From assembly GCA_963815475.1 (NCBI GenBank), contig CAWFHD010000003.1:5394001-5458000 (forward strand): 64,000 nt of DNA. The letters are read 5' to 3'. The notes under the pieces are model-generated. The model was not told the DNA's origin. It was given only the letters and a program-made list of their open reading frames with translations, and made no database searches. Both the position numbers and the translations under genes were made by a program. Positions 11,817 through 21,878 of this stretch are shown piece by piece. Every line of letters starts with the position of its first letter. The stretch's first letter is position 1. This DNA comes from Sulfopaludibacter sp963815475 (GTDB lineage Bacteria > Acidobacteriota > Terriglobia > Bryobacterales > Bryobacteraceae).

Positions 11817-13697
11817 GTGACGCAACCTTGCGGTTTTTGGAAATCCCCCATCACCTCCGACCTGATCGTAGCCAAATCGATCGGACTCTCCGAAGTGCAA
11901 CTCGACGGGTCGGACGTCTACTGGCTGGAATCGCGGCCCGATGAAGCCGGCCGCAGTGTACTGGTGAGCCTGTCGGCAGGCGATGTCACGCCGCAGCCGT
12001 TCAACGTCCGCACGCGCGTCCACGAATATGGAGGCGGCGCCTGGACCGTCTCTGAAGGGGCCATTTACTTCTCCAACGATTCCGACCGCCGCCTCTACCG
12101 CCTCGATCGCGGCGCCGCCGCTCCACGGCCCATCACGCCCGAAGGTCCGTGGCGCTATGCCGACGGCATCATCGACAAACACCGTGACCGCTGGATCGGA
12201 GTGCGCGAGGATCATAGCATCGCCGGGCACGAGCCCGTGAATCAGATCGTGGCAATCGATGCCGCGGGTACCCGCGTCTTCGCCACCGGCCACGACTTCT
12301 ACTCATCGCCCAGGCTGTCGCCCGACGGTCGCAAACTGGCCTACCTGGCGTGGGACCATCCGCGGATGCCGTGGGTGGGCACCACCCTCTACCTGCAGGA
12401 TCTCGAAGGCGGCGACCCCGTTGCGATCGCGGGCGGAGAGCGCGAATCCATCTTCCAGCCGGAATGGTCGCCCGACGACGCACTATTCTTCGTCTCCGAT
12501 CGAACCGGCTGGTGGAATCTGTATACGGGGTGGTGGGACCGCGACACCGACAAGATCCCGATTGCGCCCATGTCGGCCGAATTCGGACGACCGCAGTGGG
12601 TTTTCGGAATGTCCGCCTATGCCTTCGCCGGACCCGGTCGGATCGTCGCCTCCTATATCGAACAGGGGCTCACCCGCCTGGCGCTGATCGACCTGAACAC
12701 CAGCGCGCTGACACCCATCGATCTCCCATTCAGCGATTTCTCCAGCGTCCAGGCATCGGGCGATCGCGTCGTCTTCCGCGCCGGCTCCGCCACGAAGCCC
12801 GCCGGCATCGTGCTGCTCGACCTCGCCACGGGCCACCACCAGACCCTGAAGCAGTCGACGAACGTCGCCGACGATCCGGCACTAGCCCGCTATTTCACAA
12901 ACGTTGAAGCCATCGAGTATCCCACCACCGGCGACCGCACCGCCTTCGGCCTCTACTATCCAGCCTTTAATCCCGATTACACCGCGCCCTCTGGCGACAT
13001 GCCCCCGCTCCTCGTCAAGTGCCACGGAGGCCCCACGTCCGCCGCCTCCAGCACGCTCGACCTCCGCACGCAATTCTGGACCAGCCGCGGCATCGCTGTG
13101 CTCGACGTGAACTACGGAGGAAGCACTGGGTATGGCCGCGAGTACCGCGAGCGGCTCGACGGCAATTGGGGGATCGTCGACGTGGACGATTCCGTGGCCG
13201 GCGCCCGCTATCTCGCCGACCGCGGCTTAGTGGATCGAAATCGAACTGTGATCGCGGGCGGCAGTGCCGGCGGTTATACAGTGCTCGCCGCTCTAACCTT
13301 CCGCGATTACTTCCGTGGCGGCGCCAGCTATTACGGCGTCAGCGATCTGGCCGTGCTGGCCCGCGATACCCACAAGTTCGAATCGCGCTATCTCGATTCG
13401 CTGATCGGCGCATGGCCCGCCATGGAAGAGCTGTATCGCGAGCGTTCGCCCATCTTCCACACCGAGCGCTTGTCCGCGCCCGTCATCTTCTTCCAAGGCG
13501 AAGAAGATTCTGTGGTGCCGCCGAACCAGGCACAACTCATAGTCGATGCGCTCCGCAAGAAAGGGAGGCCCGTCGGCTACCTCCTCTACGCCGGCGAGCA
13601 GCACGGCTTCCGCAAAGCCGAAAACATCAAGCGCTCGCTGGACGCCGAACTCTACTTCTACGCCATCAACGTCTTCCACACCGGCCTCCACTTCTGA
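11817..13697 (+). CDS. S9-family serine peptidase (acylaminoacyl/dipeptidyl peptidase type)
   Basis: 626-residue prolyl-oligopeptidase-type enzyme with an N-terminal beta-propeller and a C-terminal alpha/beta hydrolase domain. The N-terminus (YGxWKSPITSDL-like) is typical of the cytoplasmic branch, and no signal peptide is seen. The nucleophile is Ser483 in GGSAGGY, the acid is in GEEDSVVPP and the His is in EQHGFRKAE. It should cut short peptides. The GTG start at 11817 is one base after the previous stop (11815) and was chosen because the family N-terminus begins there; the frame is open further upstream, but that part overlaps the preceding gene. Confidence 0.9.
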   Translation: MTQPCGFWKSPITSDLIVAKSIGLSEVQLDGSDVYWLESRPDEAGRSVLVSLSAGDVTPQPFNVRTRVHEYGGGAWTVSEGAIYFSNDSDRRLYRLDRGAAAPRPITPEGPWRYADGIIDKHRDRWIGVREDHSIAGHEPVNQIVAIDAAGTRVFATGHDFYSSPRLSPDGRKLAYLAWDHPRMPWVGTTLYLQDLEGGDPVAIAGGERESIFQPEWSPDDALFFVSDRTGWWNLYTGWWDRDTDKIPIAPMSAEFGRPQWVFGMSAYAFAGPGRIVASYIEQGLTRLALIDLNTSALTPIDLPFSDFSSVQASGDRVVFRAGSATKPAGIVLLDLATGHHQTLKQSTNVADDPALARYFTNVEAIEYPTTGDRTAFGLYYPAFNPDYTAPSGDMPPLLVKCHGGPTSAASSTLDLRTQFWTSRGIAVLDVNYGGSTGYGREYRERLDGNWGIVDVDDSVAGARYLADRGLVDRNRTVIAGGSAGGYTVLAALTFRDYFRGGASYYGVSDLAVLARDTHKFESRYLDSLIGAWPAMEELYRERSPIFHTERLSAPVIFFQGEEDSVVPPNQAQLIVDALRKKGRPVGYLLYAGEQHGFRKAENIKRSLDAELYFYAINVFHTGLHF

Positions 13698-13724
13698 TGT
13701 AAGGCTGGGATACACTACTCGAAG

Positions 13725-15686
13725 ATGTCAGGGAAAGGGGTTCTGTTAGCTCTGCTCGCGGCGGCTTCGACCTTCGCCGCCGGTTCGACTTCCTACGTAG
13801 GCGCCGCCGCCTGCGCCCAGTGCCATGCCGAGGAGAGCCGTAAATGGTCGGGCTCCCGGCACAGCAAAATGGTGCAGCCCGCCACCACCGCCGGCGTCAA
13901 GGGCGATTTCGCCCGCCGCGTCGTGACCCTCCGCGGAGTCACCTATCAGCTCCGCCAGCGCAGCGGCGAGTTCTTCATCACCGAGTCCTACCTCACCGGC
14001 AAGCCCGTCGAGCATCGCGTCGACTACACCCTCGGCAACCGCCGCATCCAGCACTACCTCACCACTCTTCCGAGCGGCCGCGTGGTCGTTCTCCCGCCCA
14101 GTTGGGACATTCTCCGCAAAGACTGGTTCCACAGCTTCGACATCGGCGACCCCGACGAGACCAGCGACGTCATGGTACAGGTCTGGAACAAGAACTGTTA
14201 CTCCTGCCACGTCAGCCGCGAGGAGAAAAATTTCGATCCCGCTACCAACCAGTACCGCACCGAGTGGCAGGACACCGGCACCAACTGCGAGCGCTGCCAC
14301 GGCCCCGGCGCCGATCACGTCGCGCACTACACCGCTGCCGCCAAACCCACTGGCCCGTCTGGCGACGCGCTCATGCAAACTAGTCGCGAGGCCGCTAGCC
14401 CAGGTCCGGCGCGCGACATCGTCATGCAGACCCGCCTCGACCCAGCCCGCAACACCATGGTCTGCGCCCAGTGCCACTCGTTCCGCGATATCTACGTCCA
14501 AGGCTTCGCCGCCGGAGCCGACTACTACGAGCACTTCCTCCCCATCCTCGAATTCAGCCAGCCGGTCGACCACGACCCCGCCTACTGGCCCGACGGCCGC
14601 ACTCGCCGCTTTTCCAACGATGCCTTCGGCCTCTGGCAAAGTGAGTGCTTCCTCAAGGGCAAGGCCACCTGCGTGGACTGCCACGTCACCCCGCACGAAG
14701 TAGAGATCGAGCGCAATCCGCAGCTTCGCCCTGACGCCAATGCGCTCTGCACGCGCTGCCACGCCGCCATTGGCAAGGCGCTCACCGCCCACACCCATCA
14801 CACCGAACGCAGCACCGGCAGTTCCTGCGTCGAATGCCACATGCCGCGCACCGTCCTCAGCATTAAGGCCGAGATCCGCGACCACTCCATGAGCATTCCC
14901 GTGCCCGAGAACACGCTGCACCACGCCATCCCCAACGCCTGCAATCTCTGCCACAAGGATCGCGATGCCAATTGGGCTCTCGAGCGCATGAACGCGTGGT
15001 ACACCGATGCGTCGCGTCAGAAGTGGATCCGCCGCGCCGACGCTTTCGCCAAAGCGCAGGCGCACGACCCCGAGGCGCTCCCCCTGCTTGTCGCAATTTT
15101 GAACCGGCCGTCCGAAGGCGCACTGGTGCGCGCGAACGCGCTCGGCCACCTCTCTGGCTTCTCCAGCGACCCGCGCGTGTTCAACGTGCTCGCCAAGGCG
15201 CTGACCGATTCCGAACCGCTCGTGCGAGCCCTCGCCGCCTTGCGCATGAACGTGACCGCGAACAATCGCCCGCGAGCCATCGCGGCCCTCACGAAAACCC
15301 TGGGAGATTCTTCCGCGGTAGCGAGAATTGCCGCCGCGGTTACGCTGGTCAGCCTGGGAGTGAACAACCTCCCCGGCGAAGACGGTCAGCGATTCGAAAG
15401 CGCCAGGCAACTCTTCCGTGCCCGCGCCGATCTCAACTCCGACGACGCCGATCAGCAACTCGGAGCCGGCAAGTTCTACCTGCTGACCGGGGACCCGGTC
15501 ACCGCCATCGGAGCTCTGGAAACCAGCCTCAAACTGGAGCCCGACATCCCCGCCCGCTACTACTTGGCCTACGCCTACGCCCAAAAAGGCCGCCTCGACG
15601 AAGCCCGAACGCTGCTAAATCAGATCCCGCCGTCTGACGGCCAATACGCCAAAGCCCAAGCTCTATTAAAGGCAATCGCGCCCTGA
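13725..15686 (+). CDS. Octahaem c-type cytochrome with HEAT/TPR-like C-terminus
   Basis: 653-residue exported protein with a signal peptide (ends about residue 19) and eight CXXCH haem motifs: CAQCH, CYSCH, CERCH, CAQCH, CVDCH, CTRCH, CVECH and CNLCH. They occupy roughly residues 30-410 and fit the cytochrome c554/NrfA-like multihaem superfamily. The last 230 residues have no haem motif and form repeats: Ala/Leu-rich HEAT-like units (LVRANALGHLSG, LVRALAALRM, AVARIAAAVTL), then TPR-like units. It is probably periplasmic and moves electrons, with the repeat part binding a partner; substrate unknown. No redox partner is adjacent. Confidence 0.87.
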   Translation: MSGKGVLLALLAAASTFAAGSTSYVGAAACAQCHAEESRKWSGSRHSKMVQPATTAGVKGDFARRVVTLRGVTYQLRQRSGEFFITESYLTGKPVEHRVDYTLGNRRIQHYLTTLPSGRVVVLPPSWDILRKDWFHSFDIGDPDETSDVMVQVWNKNCYSCHVSREEKNFDPATNQYRTEWQDTGTNCERCHGPGADHVAHYTAAAKPTGPSGDALMQTSREAASPGPARDIVMQTRLDPARNTMVCAQCHSFRDIYVQGFAAGADYYEHFLPILEFSQPVDHDPAYWPDGRTRRFSNDAFGLWQSECFLKGKATCVDCHVTPHEVEIERNPQLRPDANALCTRCHAAIGKALTAHTHHTERSTGSSCVECHMPRTVLSIKAEIRDHSMSIPVPENTLHHAIPNACNLCHKDRDANWALERMNAWYTDASRQKWIRRADAFAKAQAHDPEALPLLVAILNRPSEGALVRANALGHLSGFSSDPRVFNVLAKALTDSEPLVRALAALRMNVTANNRPRAIAALTKTLGDSSAVARIAAAVTLVSLGVNNLPGEDGQRFESARQLFRARADLNSDDADQQLGAGKFYLLTGDPVTAIGALETSLKLEPDIPARYYLAYAYAQKGRLDEARTLLNQIPPSDGQYAKAQALLKAIAP

Positions 15687-15692
15687 TGTGGC

Positions 15693-15731
15693 GCAGACTC
15701 ATAGTCTGCCGCGCCGGGACTCATTCCGGCG
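15693..15731. terminator. Hairpins between convergent cytochrome and CoA-transferase genes
   Basis: GCAGACT (15693-15699) pairs with AGTCTGC (15703-15709) and a second stem forms from CGCCGG and CCGGCG a few bases later. They fill the 49-bp gap between two convergent genes, so they may act as terminators, although T runs are weak. Confidence 0.45.
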
Positions 15732-15735
15732 CTTC

Positions 15736-17245
15736 TTAGTGCGCAAGCACCTTCTCGTCCCAACTAGCCCCGCGCATGTCCCCGGTCCGTTGAAACTGCT
15801 CATGCAGTCGGAACGCCGCCGAAAGTGTATGCGGAGTATACCCGCCCTCCACAATCGTCAAATAGCTCATCAGCAACTCGCGAAACTCCGGGTGCGCGCA
15901 ATGATTAATAATCTCGATCGCCCGCTGGTACGGCGACTTCCCGCGCAAATCCGCCAAACCTTGCTCAGTCGCGATGATCTGCACCGAATGCTCGCTATGA
16001 TCCACATGAGTCACCAGCGGCACGATCGTCGTGATCTTCCCGCCCTTCGCCGTCGACGGGCAGGTGAACGTCGAAAGGTACGCATTACGAGTGAAGTCGC
16101 CGCTCCCGCCGATCCCGTTCATCAGCTTCCGACCCATCACATGTGTGCTGTTGACGTTGCCGAAAATGTCCACCTCAATCGCCGTGTTGATCGAGATGAT
16201 CCCCAGCCGTCGAATCACTTCGGGATTATTGCTGATCTCCTGCGGCCGCAGCACAATGCGCGAGCGGAACCAATCCAGGTTGTCGTAAACCTTCTGCAAC
16301 ACCTGGTTGGTGACGGTGAGTGAGCAACTGCTGGCGAACGTCACGCGCTCCTTCTCCAACAGCTCGATCACCGCATCCTGGATGACCTCCGTGTACATCT
16401 GAAACGGAGGAATATCCGGGATGGCTCCCCAGCGCCGCCAGAATCGAGTTGGCGATGTCGCCTACGCCCGATTGAATCGGCAGAAAGCCCTTGGGCAGGC
16501 GTCCAGTCGCCAGTTGGCCCGCCAGAAACTCCGCCACGTTCGTGCCGATCTGTCGATTGATCGGGCTCACGGCGCTGAAGCCGCGCGCCTCATCCTCCAG
16601 GTTCGTCTCCACAATGCCGACGATCTTCGAACGCGGCACCGTAATGATCGGCGACCCGATGCGATCGCTAGGAGAATAAATCGGAATCTGCCGGCGATTC
16701 GGCGGATCGGCCGGCTCGTAGATGTCGTGGATACCCAGCAGCGTCGGCGGATTGCGCCGGTTCAGTTCGATCAGGATATAGTCGGCCTGATTGCAGAAAG
16801 TCGGCGCGGTTCCCACTCCCGAAGTGAGCACGATGCCGCCGCCCGCCGTCACGTCGCAAGCCTCCACCACCGCCCAATTCACATGGCCCAGAAACCCGTA
16901 GCGGGTCACCTGCGGCATCAACGAAAGGTGCATGTCGCAGAACGCCGTCTTGCCCTGATTGATTCGATCCCGCAGGTCGTCGTTGGTCTGGTAAGGAGTG
17001 CGGAAGCTGATCGCCGCCGCCTTCGATAGTGCGCCGTCGAGCGATGGTCCGGTGGAAGCGCCGGTCAATACGCCAATCTGGAATTCGCGGCCGGCCTGGT
17101 GCTCGGCATTGGCGCGATCCGCCAGGGCCAGCGGAATCGCTTTGGGAGCGCCAGCGGGGGTGAAGCCGCTGAAACCAACGGTCTCGCCGTGGCGAATCAT
17201 GGAGGCGGCTTCAGCCGCGGATAAAACAGGAAATGAGGCAATCAT
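15736..17245 (-). CDS. Acetyl-CoA hydrolase/CoA-transferase family enzyme, one-base frameshift
   Basis: Family I CoA-transferase resembling succinyl-CoA:acetate/propionate CoA-transferases. It would move CoA from succinyl-CoA or propionyl-CoA to an organic acid. The N-terminal part (17245 to about 16415) contains ITVPRSKIVGIVET and GVGDIANSILAALG. The C-terminal part contains the glycine-rich GIGGSGDFTRNA and EQGLADLRGKSP. The parts are in different frames; one surplus base at about 16414 restores GSHPG-IPPFQMYTEV and gives 502 residues, the usual length. It is the last gene of the Rex-led operon, 11 bp after meaB. In a propionate pathway its job would be to release propionate while activating succinate. 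Confidence 0.85.
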
Positions 17246-17256
17246 AAAAGTAGGGC

Positions 17257-18264
17257 CTATCGTTTCTGAGATTCAAACAGTGCCAGCAATTCGCGGCTGG
17301 CCGCCAGTGGTGTCATCTGGCCGCCATCCACTGCAGATTGCAGTGCGGGCAAGCGCGCCGCCACGGCATGGTTCTGCTGGAAAGCTTCCTCCAGACCAAG
17401 ACTCACCAACTCGTTCATCCACTCCCGAGCCTGCTGGCTGCGCCGCCGCGCCAGGTGTCCGTTCTGTTCCAGTTGCTGCCGATGGTCCAGCACCATCTGC
17501 CACACCTCGGCGATCCCTAGATTCTGCAGCGCCGAACAAGTCACCGCCGGAGGCGTCCAGCCATCCGCTGGGGCAGGGAACAGGTGCAGCGCGCCGGCAT
17601 ACTCCACGCGCGCCCGCTCGGCCTTGCGCAGATTATCGCCGTCGGCTTTGTTGATCGCCATGCCGTCGATCATCTCGATAATCCCGCGCTTCATCCCCTG
17701 CAATTCATCCCCCGCGCCCGCCAGCATCAGCAGCAGGAAGAAATCGGTCATCGATCGGACCGCCGTCTCCGACTGCCCCACGCCCACGGTTTCGATGAGG
17801 ATGTTCTCAAACCCCGCGGCTTCGCACAGCAGAATCGTCTCGCGTGTGCGCCGCGCCACGCCGCCCAGATGTCCGCGCGAAGGCGAAGGCCGAATGAACG
17901 CCCGCTCCTCCACGCACAAACGCTCCATGCGAGTCTTATCTCCGAGGATGCTGCCGCCCGAAAGCGGACTCGAAGGGTCGATGCTCAACACCGCGATCTC
18001 CTCCGAGTACTCGCGAATCAGATGCATGCCGAGAGCGTCGATGAACGTGCTCTTGCCCACGCCCGGAACACCGGTGATCCCGACCCGCCGCGACCTGCCC
18101 GTATAAGGAAGGATGGAATCCAGCAGCCGCGCCGCTAGCTCCGCATCCGCCGGTCGGACGCTCTCAATCAAGGTGATGGCGCGAGCCAAAATTACCCGGT
18201 CCCCGCGAATCACCCCCTCGACATACTGCGCCAAAGGAAGCCGTCCCCGAACTGTCAAAACCAT
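17257..18264 (-). CDS. meaB: Methylmalonyl-CoA mutase GTPase chaperone MeaB (ArgK family)
   Basis: 335-residue G3E-family GTPase that loads, protects and reactivates the B12-dependent mutase. Walker A is GVPGVGKST (65-73). The family segment SIDPSSPLSGGSILGDKTRM and a guanine-specificity NKADGDN are present. The ATG at 18264 is chosen because GAGAAGG lies just upstream and because an earlier in-frame start would overlap the mutase gene. It follows the mutase large-subunit gene by 26 bp, the usual partnership. Confidence 0.95.
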   Translation of the reverse strand: MVLTVRGRLPLAQYVEGVIRGDRVILARAITLIESVRPADAELAARLLDSILPYTGRSRRVGITGVPGVGKSTFIDALGMHLIREYSEEIAVLSIDPSSPLSGGSILGDKTRMERLCVEERAFIRPSPSRGHLGGVARRTRETILLCEAAGFENILIETVGVGQSETAVRSMTDFFLLLMLAGAGDELQGMKRGIIEMIDGMAINKADGDNLRKAERARVEYAGALHLFPAPADGWTPPAVTCSALQNLGIAEVWQMVLDHRQQLEQNGHLARRRSQQAREWMNELVSLGLEEAFQQNHAVAARLPALQSAVDGGQMTPLAASRELLALFESQKR

Positions 18265-18290
18265 AGCCTTCTCAGTGGAATTCTTCCTCG

Positions 18291-20435
18291 TCAAGCCGCC
18301 CGCAAACTCCTCGTCAACGCCGTCAAAATATTCTGAGCGCAATTCGGAATCACCGTCCCCGGACCGAACACCGCCACTACGCCCGCCGCCAGCAGGAACT
18401 CGTAATCCTGAGGAGGAATCACACCGCCCACAAACACGAGAATGTCCTCCCGCCCGAGCGCCTTCAACTCCGCGATCACGTCCGGCACCAGCGTCTTATG
18501 CCCGCCCGCCAGGCTGGAGATTCCTAGCACATGCACATCATTCTCAATGGCCATCCGAGCCGCTTCCCGCGGGGTCTGAAACAGCGGCCCCACGTCGACA
18601 TCGAACCCGAGATCGGCAAATGCCGTGGCGATTACCTTGGCACCGCGATCGTGCCCGTCCTGCCCCATCTTCGCTACCAGGATCCTGGGCCGCCGGCCCT
18701 CTTCCACCGCGAACTCCGCAGCCATCGTCCGCGCCTTCTGGAACTCAGGATCGCCCTCGCTTTCCGACGAGTACACGCCCGAGATTGTCCTGCTGATCGC
18801 CTGATACCGTCCGAACACCGCTTCCAGCGCCGAGGAGATCTCGCCCAGCGTCGCCCGCACCCGAGCCGCGTCGATCGCCAGTTCCAACAGATTGCCCGTG
18901 CCCGATTTCGCCGCCTCAGTCAACGCGCCCAGCGACGCCGTTACCTTGGCCGCATGGCGCGTCCGCCGGATTTCCGCCAGCCGCGCCAATTGCGAGTCGC
19001 GCACCGCCCGGTTGTCCACCTCGCGCACTGCCAGTTGCTCTTCCTCGTCCAGCCGGTACTTATTGACCCCGACAATCGTCTCGCGCCCCGAATCGATCTG
19101 CGCCTGCCTGCGCGCCGCCGCTTCCTCAATCCGCATCTTGGGAATGCCGGTCTCGATCGCCTTCGCCATACCGCCCAGCGCTTCGATCTCCTGAATGTGA
19201 TGCCATGCCTTGTGCATCAACTCCTGCGTCAGGCTTTCCACGTAATAGCTGCCGGCCCACGGATCCACCACTTTCGTGATGCCCGTCTCCTCCTGCAGGT
19301 AGATCTGCGTATCGCGCGCAATTCGCGCCGAAAAATCGCTTGGCAGCGCGATCGCTTCGTCGAGCGCGTTGGTGTGCAGCGACTGTGTGTGCCCCAGCAC
19401 CGCCGCCAGCGCCTCCACGCAAGTGCGCGGCACGTTGTTGAACACGTCCTGCGCCGTGAGGCTCCAGCCCGAGGTCTGCGAATGCGTGCGCAACGCCATC
19501 GACTTCGGATTCTTCGGGTGGAAGCTCTTGATGATCTTCGCCCACAGCACGCGCGCCGCCCGCAGCTTCGCGATCTCCATGAAGTGGTTCATCCCGATGC
19601 CCCAGAAGAAGCTCAGCCGCGGCGCAAAGCTGTCGATGTCCAGGCCCGCCGCTACACCTGTGCGGATGTATTCCAACCCATCGGCCAGCGTGTAGCCCAG
19701 TTCGATATCGGCCGTCGCCCCCGCCTCCTGCATGTGATATCCGCTGATCGAAATGCAGTTGAATTTCGGCATGTTGCCGGAGCAGTAGCGGAAAATATCT
19801 CCGATCAGCTTCATGGAGGGCAGCGGCGGATAGATATACGTGTTGCGCACCATGAACTCTTTCAGGATGTCGTTCTGAATCGTGCCGCTCAGTTTCGCCG
19901 GCGTTACACCCTGCTCCTCGCCCGCCACAATGTAGAACGCCATGATCGGAAGCACCGCGCCGTTCATTGTCATCGAGACCGACATCTGGTCCAAAGGAAT
20001 CTGGTCGAAGAGAATCTTCATGTCCTCGACCGAATCGATCGCCACCCCGGCCTTGCCCACATCGCCCACCACGCGTTCGTTATCCGAATCGTAGCCGCGA
20101 TGCGTCGCCAGGTCGAACGCCACCGAGAGTCCCTTCTGCCCGGCCGCCAGATTCTTCCGGTAAAACGCGTTCGATTCCTCGGCGGTCGAAAATCCGGCGT
20201 ACTGCCGAATGGTCCACGGCTGCATCGCGTACATCGTCGAATAAGGACCGCGCAGGAATGGAGCCACGCCCGCCGCGTAGTCCAAATGCTCCATCGCGTA
20301 CAGGTCGTCGGCGCTGTAGCTGCTTTTTACCGGGATGCGTTCCGACGTCATCCACGGAGCGGCTTCCTCTCCGGAACCCGGCTCCGCTGGCACGGCCTGC
20401 GGCGTGTAATCGATCTTTGTGAAGTCCGGTTTCAT
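18291..20435 (-). CDS. Methylmalonyl-CoA mutase, large (catalytic) subunit
   Basis: 714-residue adenosylcobalamin-dependent mutase that interconverts succinyl-CoA and (R)-methylmalonyl-CoA. The N-terminal TIM-barrel domain carries the substrate motifs (RGPYSTMYAMQPWTIRQYAG). The C-terminal domain has the base-off B12-binding motif GQDGHDRG with the cobalt-ligand His595, followed by the expected SxL and GG segments (GISSLAGG, FVGGVIPP). Length and motifs are normal. It starts 3 bp after the small-subunit stop, so the two are translationally linked and should form the alpha-beta heterodimer. Confidence 0.97.
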   Translation of the reverse strand: MKPDFTKIDYTPQAVPAEPGSGEEAAPWMTSERIPVKSSYSADDLYAMEHLDYAAGVAPFLRGPYSTMYAMQPWTIRQYAGFSTAEESNAFYRKNLAAGQKGLSVAFDLATHRGYDSDNERVVGDVGKAGVAIDSVEDMKILFDQIPLDQMSVSMTMNGAVLPIMAFYIVAGEEQGVTPAKLSGTIQNDILKEFMVRNTYIYPPLPSMKLIGDIFRYCSGNMPKFNCISISGYHMQEAGATADIELGYTLADGLEYIRTGVAAGLDIDSFAPRLSFFWGIGMNHFMEIAKLRAARVLWAKIIKSFHPKNPKSMALRTHSQTSGWSLTAQDVFNNVPRTCVEALAAVLGHTQSLHTNALDEAIALPSDFSARIARDTQIYLQEETGITKVVDPWAGSYYVESLTQELMHKAWHHIQEIEALGGMAKAIETGIPKMRIEEAAARRQAQIDSGRETIVGVNKYRLDEEEQLAVREVDNRAVRDSQLARLAEIRRTRHAAKVTASLGALTEAAKSGTGNLLELAIDAARVRATLGEISSALEAVFGRYQAISRTISGVYSSESEGDPEFQKARTMAAEFAVEEGRRPRILVAKMGQDGHDRGAKVIATAFADLGFDVDVGPLFQTPREAARMAIENDVHVLGISSLAGGHKTLVPDVIAELKALGREDILVFVGGVIPPQDYEFLLAAGVVAVFGPGTVIPNCAQNILTALTRSLRAA

Positions 20436-20438
20436 TGA

Positions 20439-21878
20439 CTATTTCTCCATTCCCAGACGGGTCTGCCATTCGCTCAGGGTCTGAACGGCATCGCTCATGA
20501 TATGAATGAAGCCTTGCACCCCGGCCGCTTTCAAGGCATCCATCTGTTCCTTCGGATTGCCCGCCACCAGCACCGGCGTCGATACGCGGCCGCACACTTC
20601 CTTCGCCAAATCCAGATACTCGGGGTCCGAGCTGCACAGCACAATCAGATCCGCGCCCGCGCTCTCATACTCCTCCCCTTCCACTACGTCGAAGCCGGCG
20701 CAACCGAAGAAGTTGAAGGAGAAGTTGGCCCGCGCCATCCGCATCTTCAGGTCGCCCCGCTTCAGCAGCAGCACCGTCGGAAAGCGACCCGTTCGCACCT
20801 GGTGTCTCACCGTGCGCTCGCGGATCTTCTCAAACGGTTCCGCCAGCCGGAAGGCCGGAAACCGCGCGCCCTCCAGATCGGGCAGCGCTTCCGTCTCGGG
20901 CGTCTTCTCGTTCAGGTTGGGATAGTTGTTGACCCCCACCAGCGTCCTGCGCCGCGACGAGACGGCCTTCCGGCGCACCGCGCGAGTCTCGGCCAGCGCC
21001 TTCTCAATCGACCCCGAGGAGGCCGCCGCGGCATATCCGCCTTCGGACTCCACGCTTTGAAATAGCGTCCACGCGCTACGCGCCAAGGCATCCGTCAGCG
21101 CCTCAATGTAATACGACCCGCCGGCCGGATCCGATACCGCGTCCAGATGCGCCTCCTCGCGCAGCACCCTCTGCACGCTCAGCGCCAGGTGCGGCGAAAA
21201 GCCGAACGGCTCCACCGTCAGTCCGTCGCATCCGCCGATTACCGCCGACATCGCTTCCGTAGTGACGCGCAGCAGGTTCGTGTAGCGGTCGTAAACGCTC
21301 TTATTGAGCCGCGACGTGCGCACATGCATGCGCATGGCGCAATTCTCCAGGTGCGCCGGACCGAACGCCGCCACGGCCTGCGCCCAGATCATCCGCGCCG
21401 CGCGCAATTTTGCGATCTCGAAAAAGTAGTTGGAGCCCACCGCATACACGAACTCCACCTGCCCCGCCGCAAAATCTACCCCGACCGTTGTCGCCACGTA
21501 GTGCAGCCGTTCCACGCCCTCGGCCAGCGCATAGGCCAGTTCCTGCACCGCGTGCGCGCCCGAATCGTGCAGATGGTCGGCGCGGATCGCCGTTGGCCGC
21601 AGATAGGGTTCCTGCTCCGTCTCCCACGCCTTGCCGCTGCCGCGCACGAAGGGAAACTGCCCCGGTTGCGTCTGAATTTGCGGTTCCAGCCCGGCCAGGT
21701 TCTCCCGCCGGTAGTAAGGGCGCACCGGAATTCCTTCATCGGTGCGCCATACCAATTTCTTATCGTAGTCAGCGCCCTTCAGGTCTTTCTGAATGGCCGC
21801 CTGCCAATCCGCCGTGGGCACCGGAGGGAAGTCCGCGCCCAAATGCAGGAGCTCGACCCCCGCAGCATCCTCAGGCAT
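20439..21878 (-). CDS. Methylmalonyl-CoA mutase, small subunit
   Basis: 479-residue partner of the catalytic subunit. It has the same barrel plus B12-like fold but a degenerate C-terminal domain lacking DxHxxG, as expected for the non-catalytic subunit. Recognisable segments include VRPYYRRENLAGLEP, DSGAHAVQELAYALAEGVE and AKLRAARMIWAQ. It is shorter than many small subunits (around 600 residues), mostly in the C-terminal part. Its start overlaps the epimerase stop by 8 bp. Confidence 0.92.
   Translation of the reverse strand: MPEDAAGVELLHLGADFPPVPTADWQAAIQKDLKGADYDKKLVWRTDEGIPVRPYYRRENLAGLEPQIQTQPGQFPFVRGSGKAWETEQEPYLRPTAIRADHLHDSGAHAVQELAYALAEGVERLHYVATTVGVDFAAGQVEFVYAVGSNYFFEIAKLRAARMIWAQAVAAFGPAHLENCAMRMHVRTSRLNKSVYDRYTNLLRVTTEAMSAVIGGCDGLTVEPFGFSPHLALSVQRVLREEAHLDAVSDPAGGSYYIEALTDALARSAWTLFQSVESEGGYAAAASSGSIEKALAETRAVRRKAVSSRRRTLVGVNNYPNLNEKTPETEALPDLEGARFPAFRLAEPFEKIRERTVRHQVRTGRFPTVLLLKRGDLKMRMARANFSFNFFGCAGFDVVEGEEYESAGADLIVLCSSDPEYLDLAKEVCGRVSTPVLVAGNPKEQMDALKAAGVQGFIHIMSDAVQTLSEWQTRLGMEK

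Noticed and set aside
13746..15584. 612-codon minus-strand frame
   Set aside because: Shadow of the octahaem cytochrome gene caused by high GC; Gly/Val/Ala-rich with no motif.
18531..20438. 635-codon plus-strand frame
   Set aside because: Shadow of the methylmalonyl-CoA mutase large-subunit gene, His/Arg-rich and without domains.
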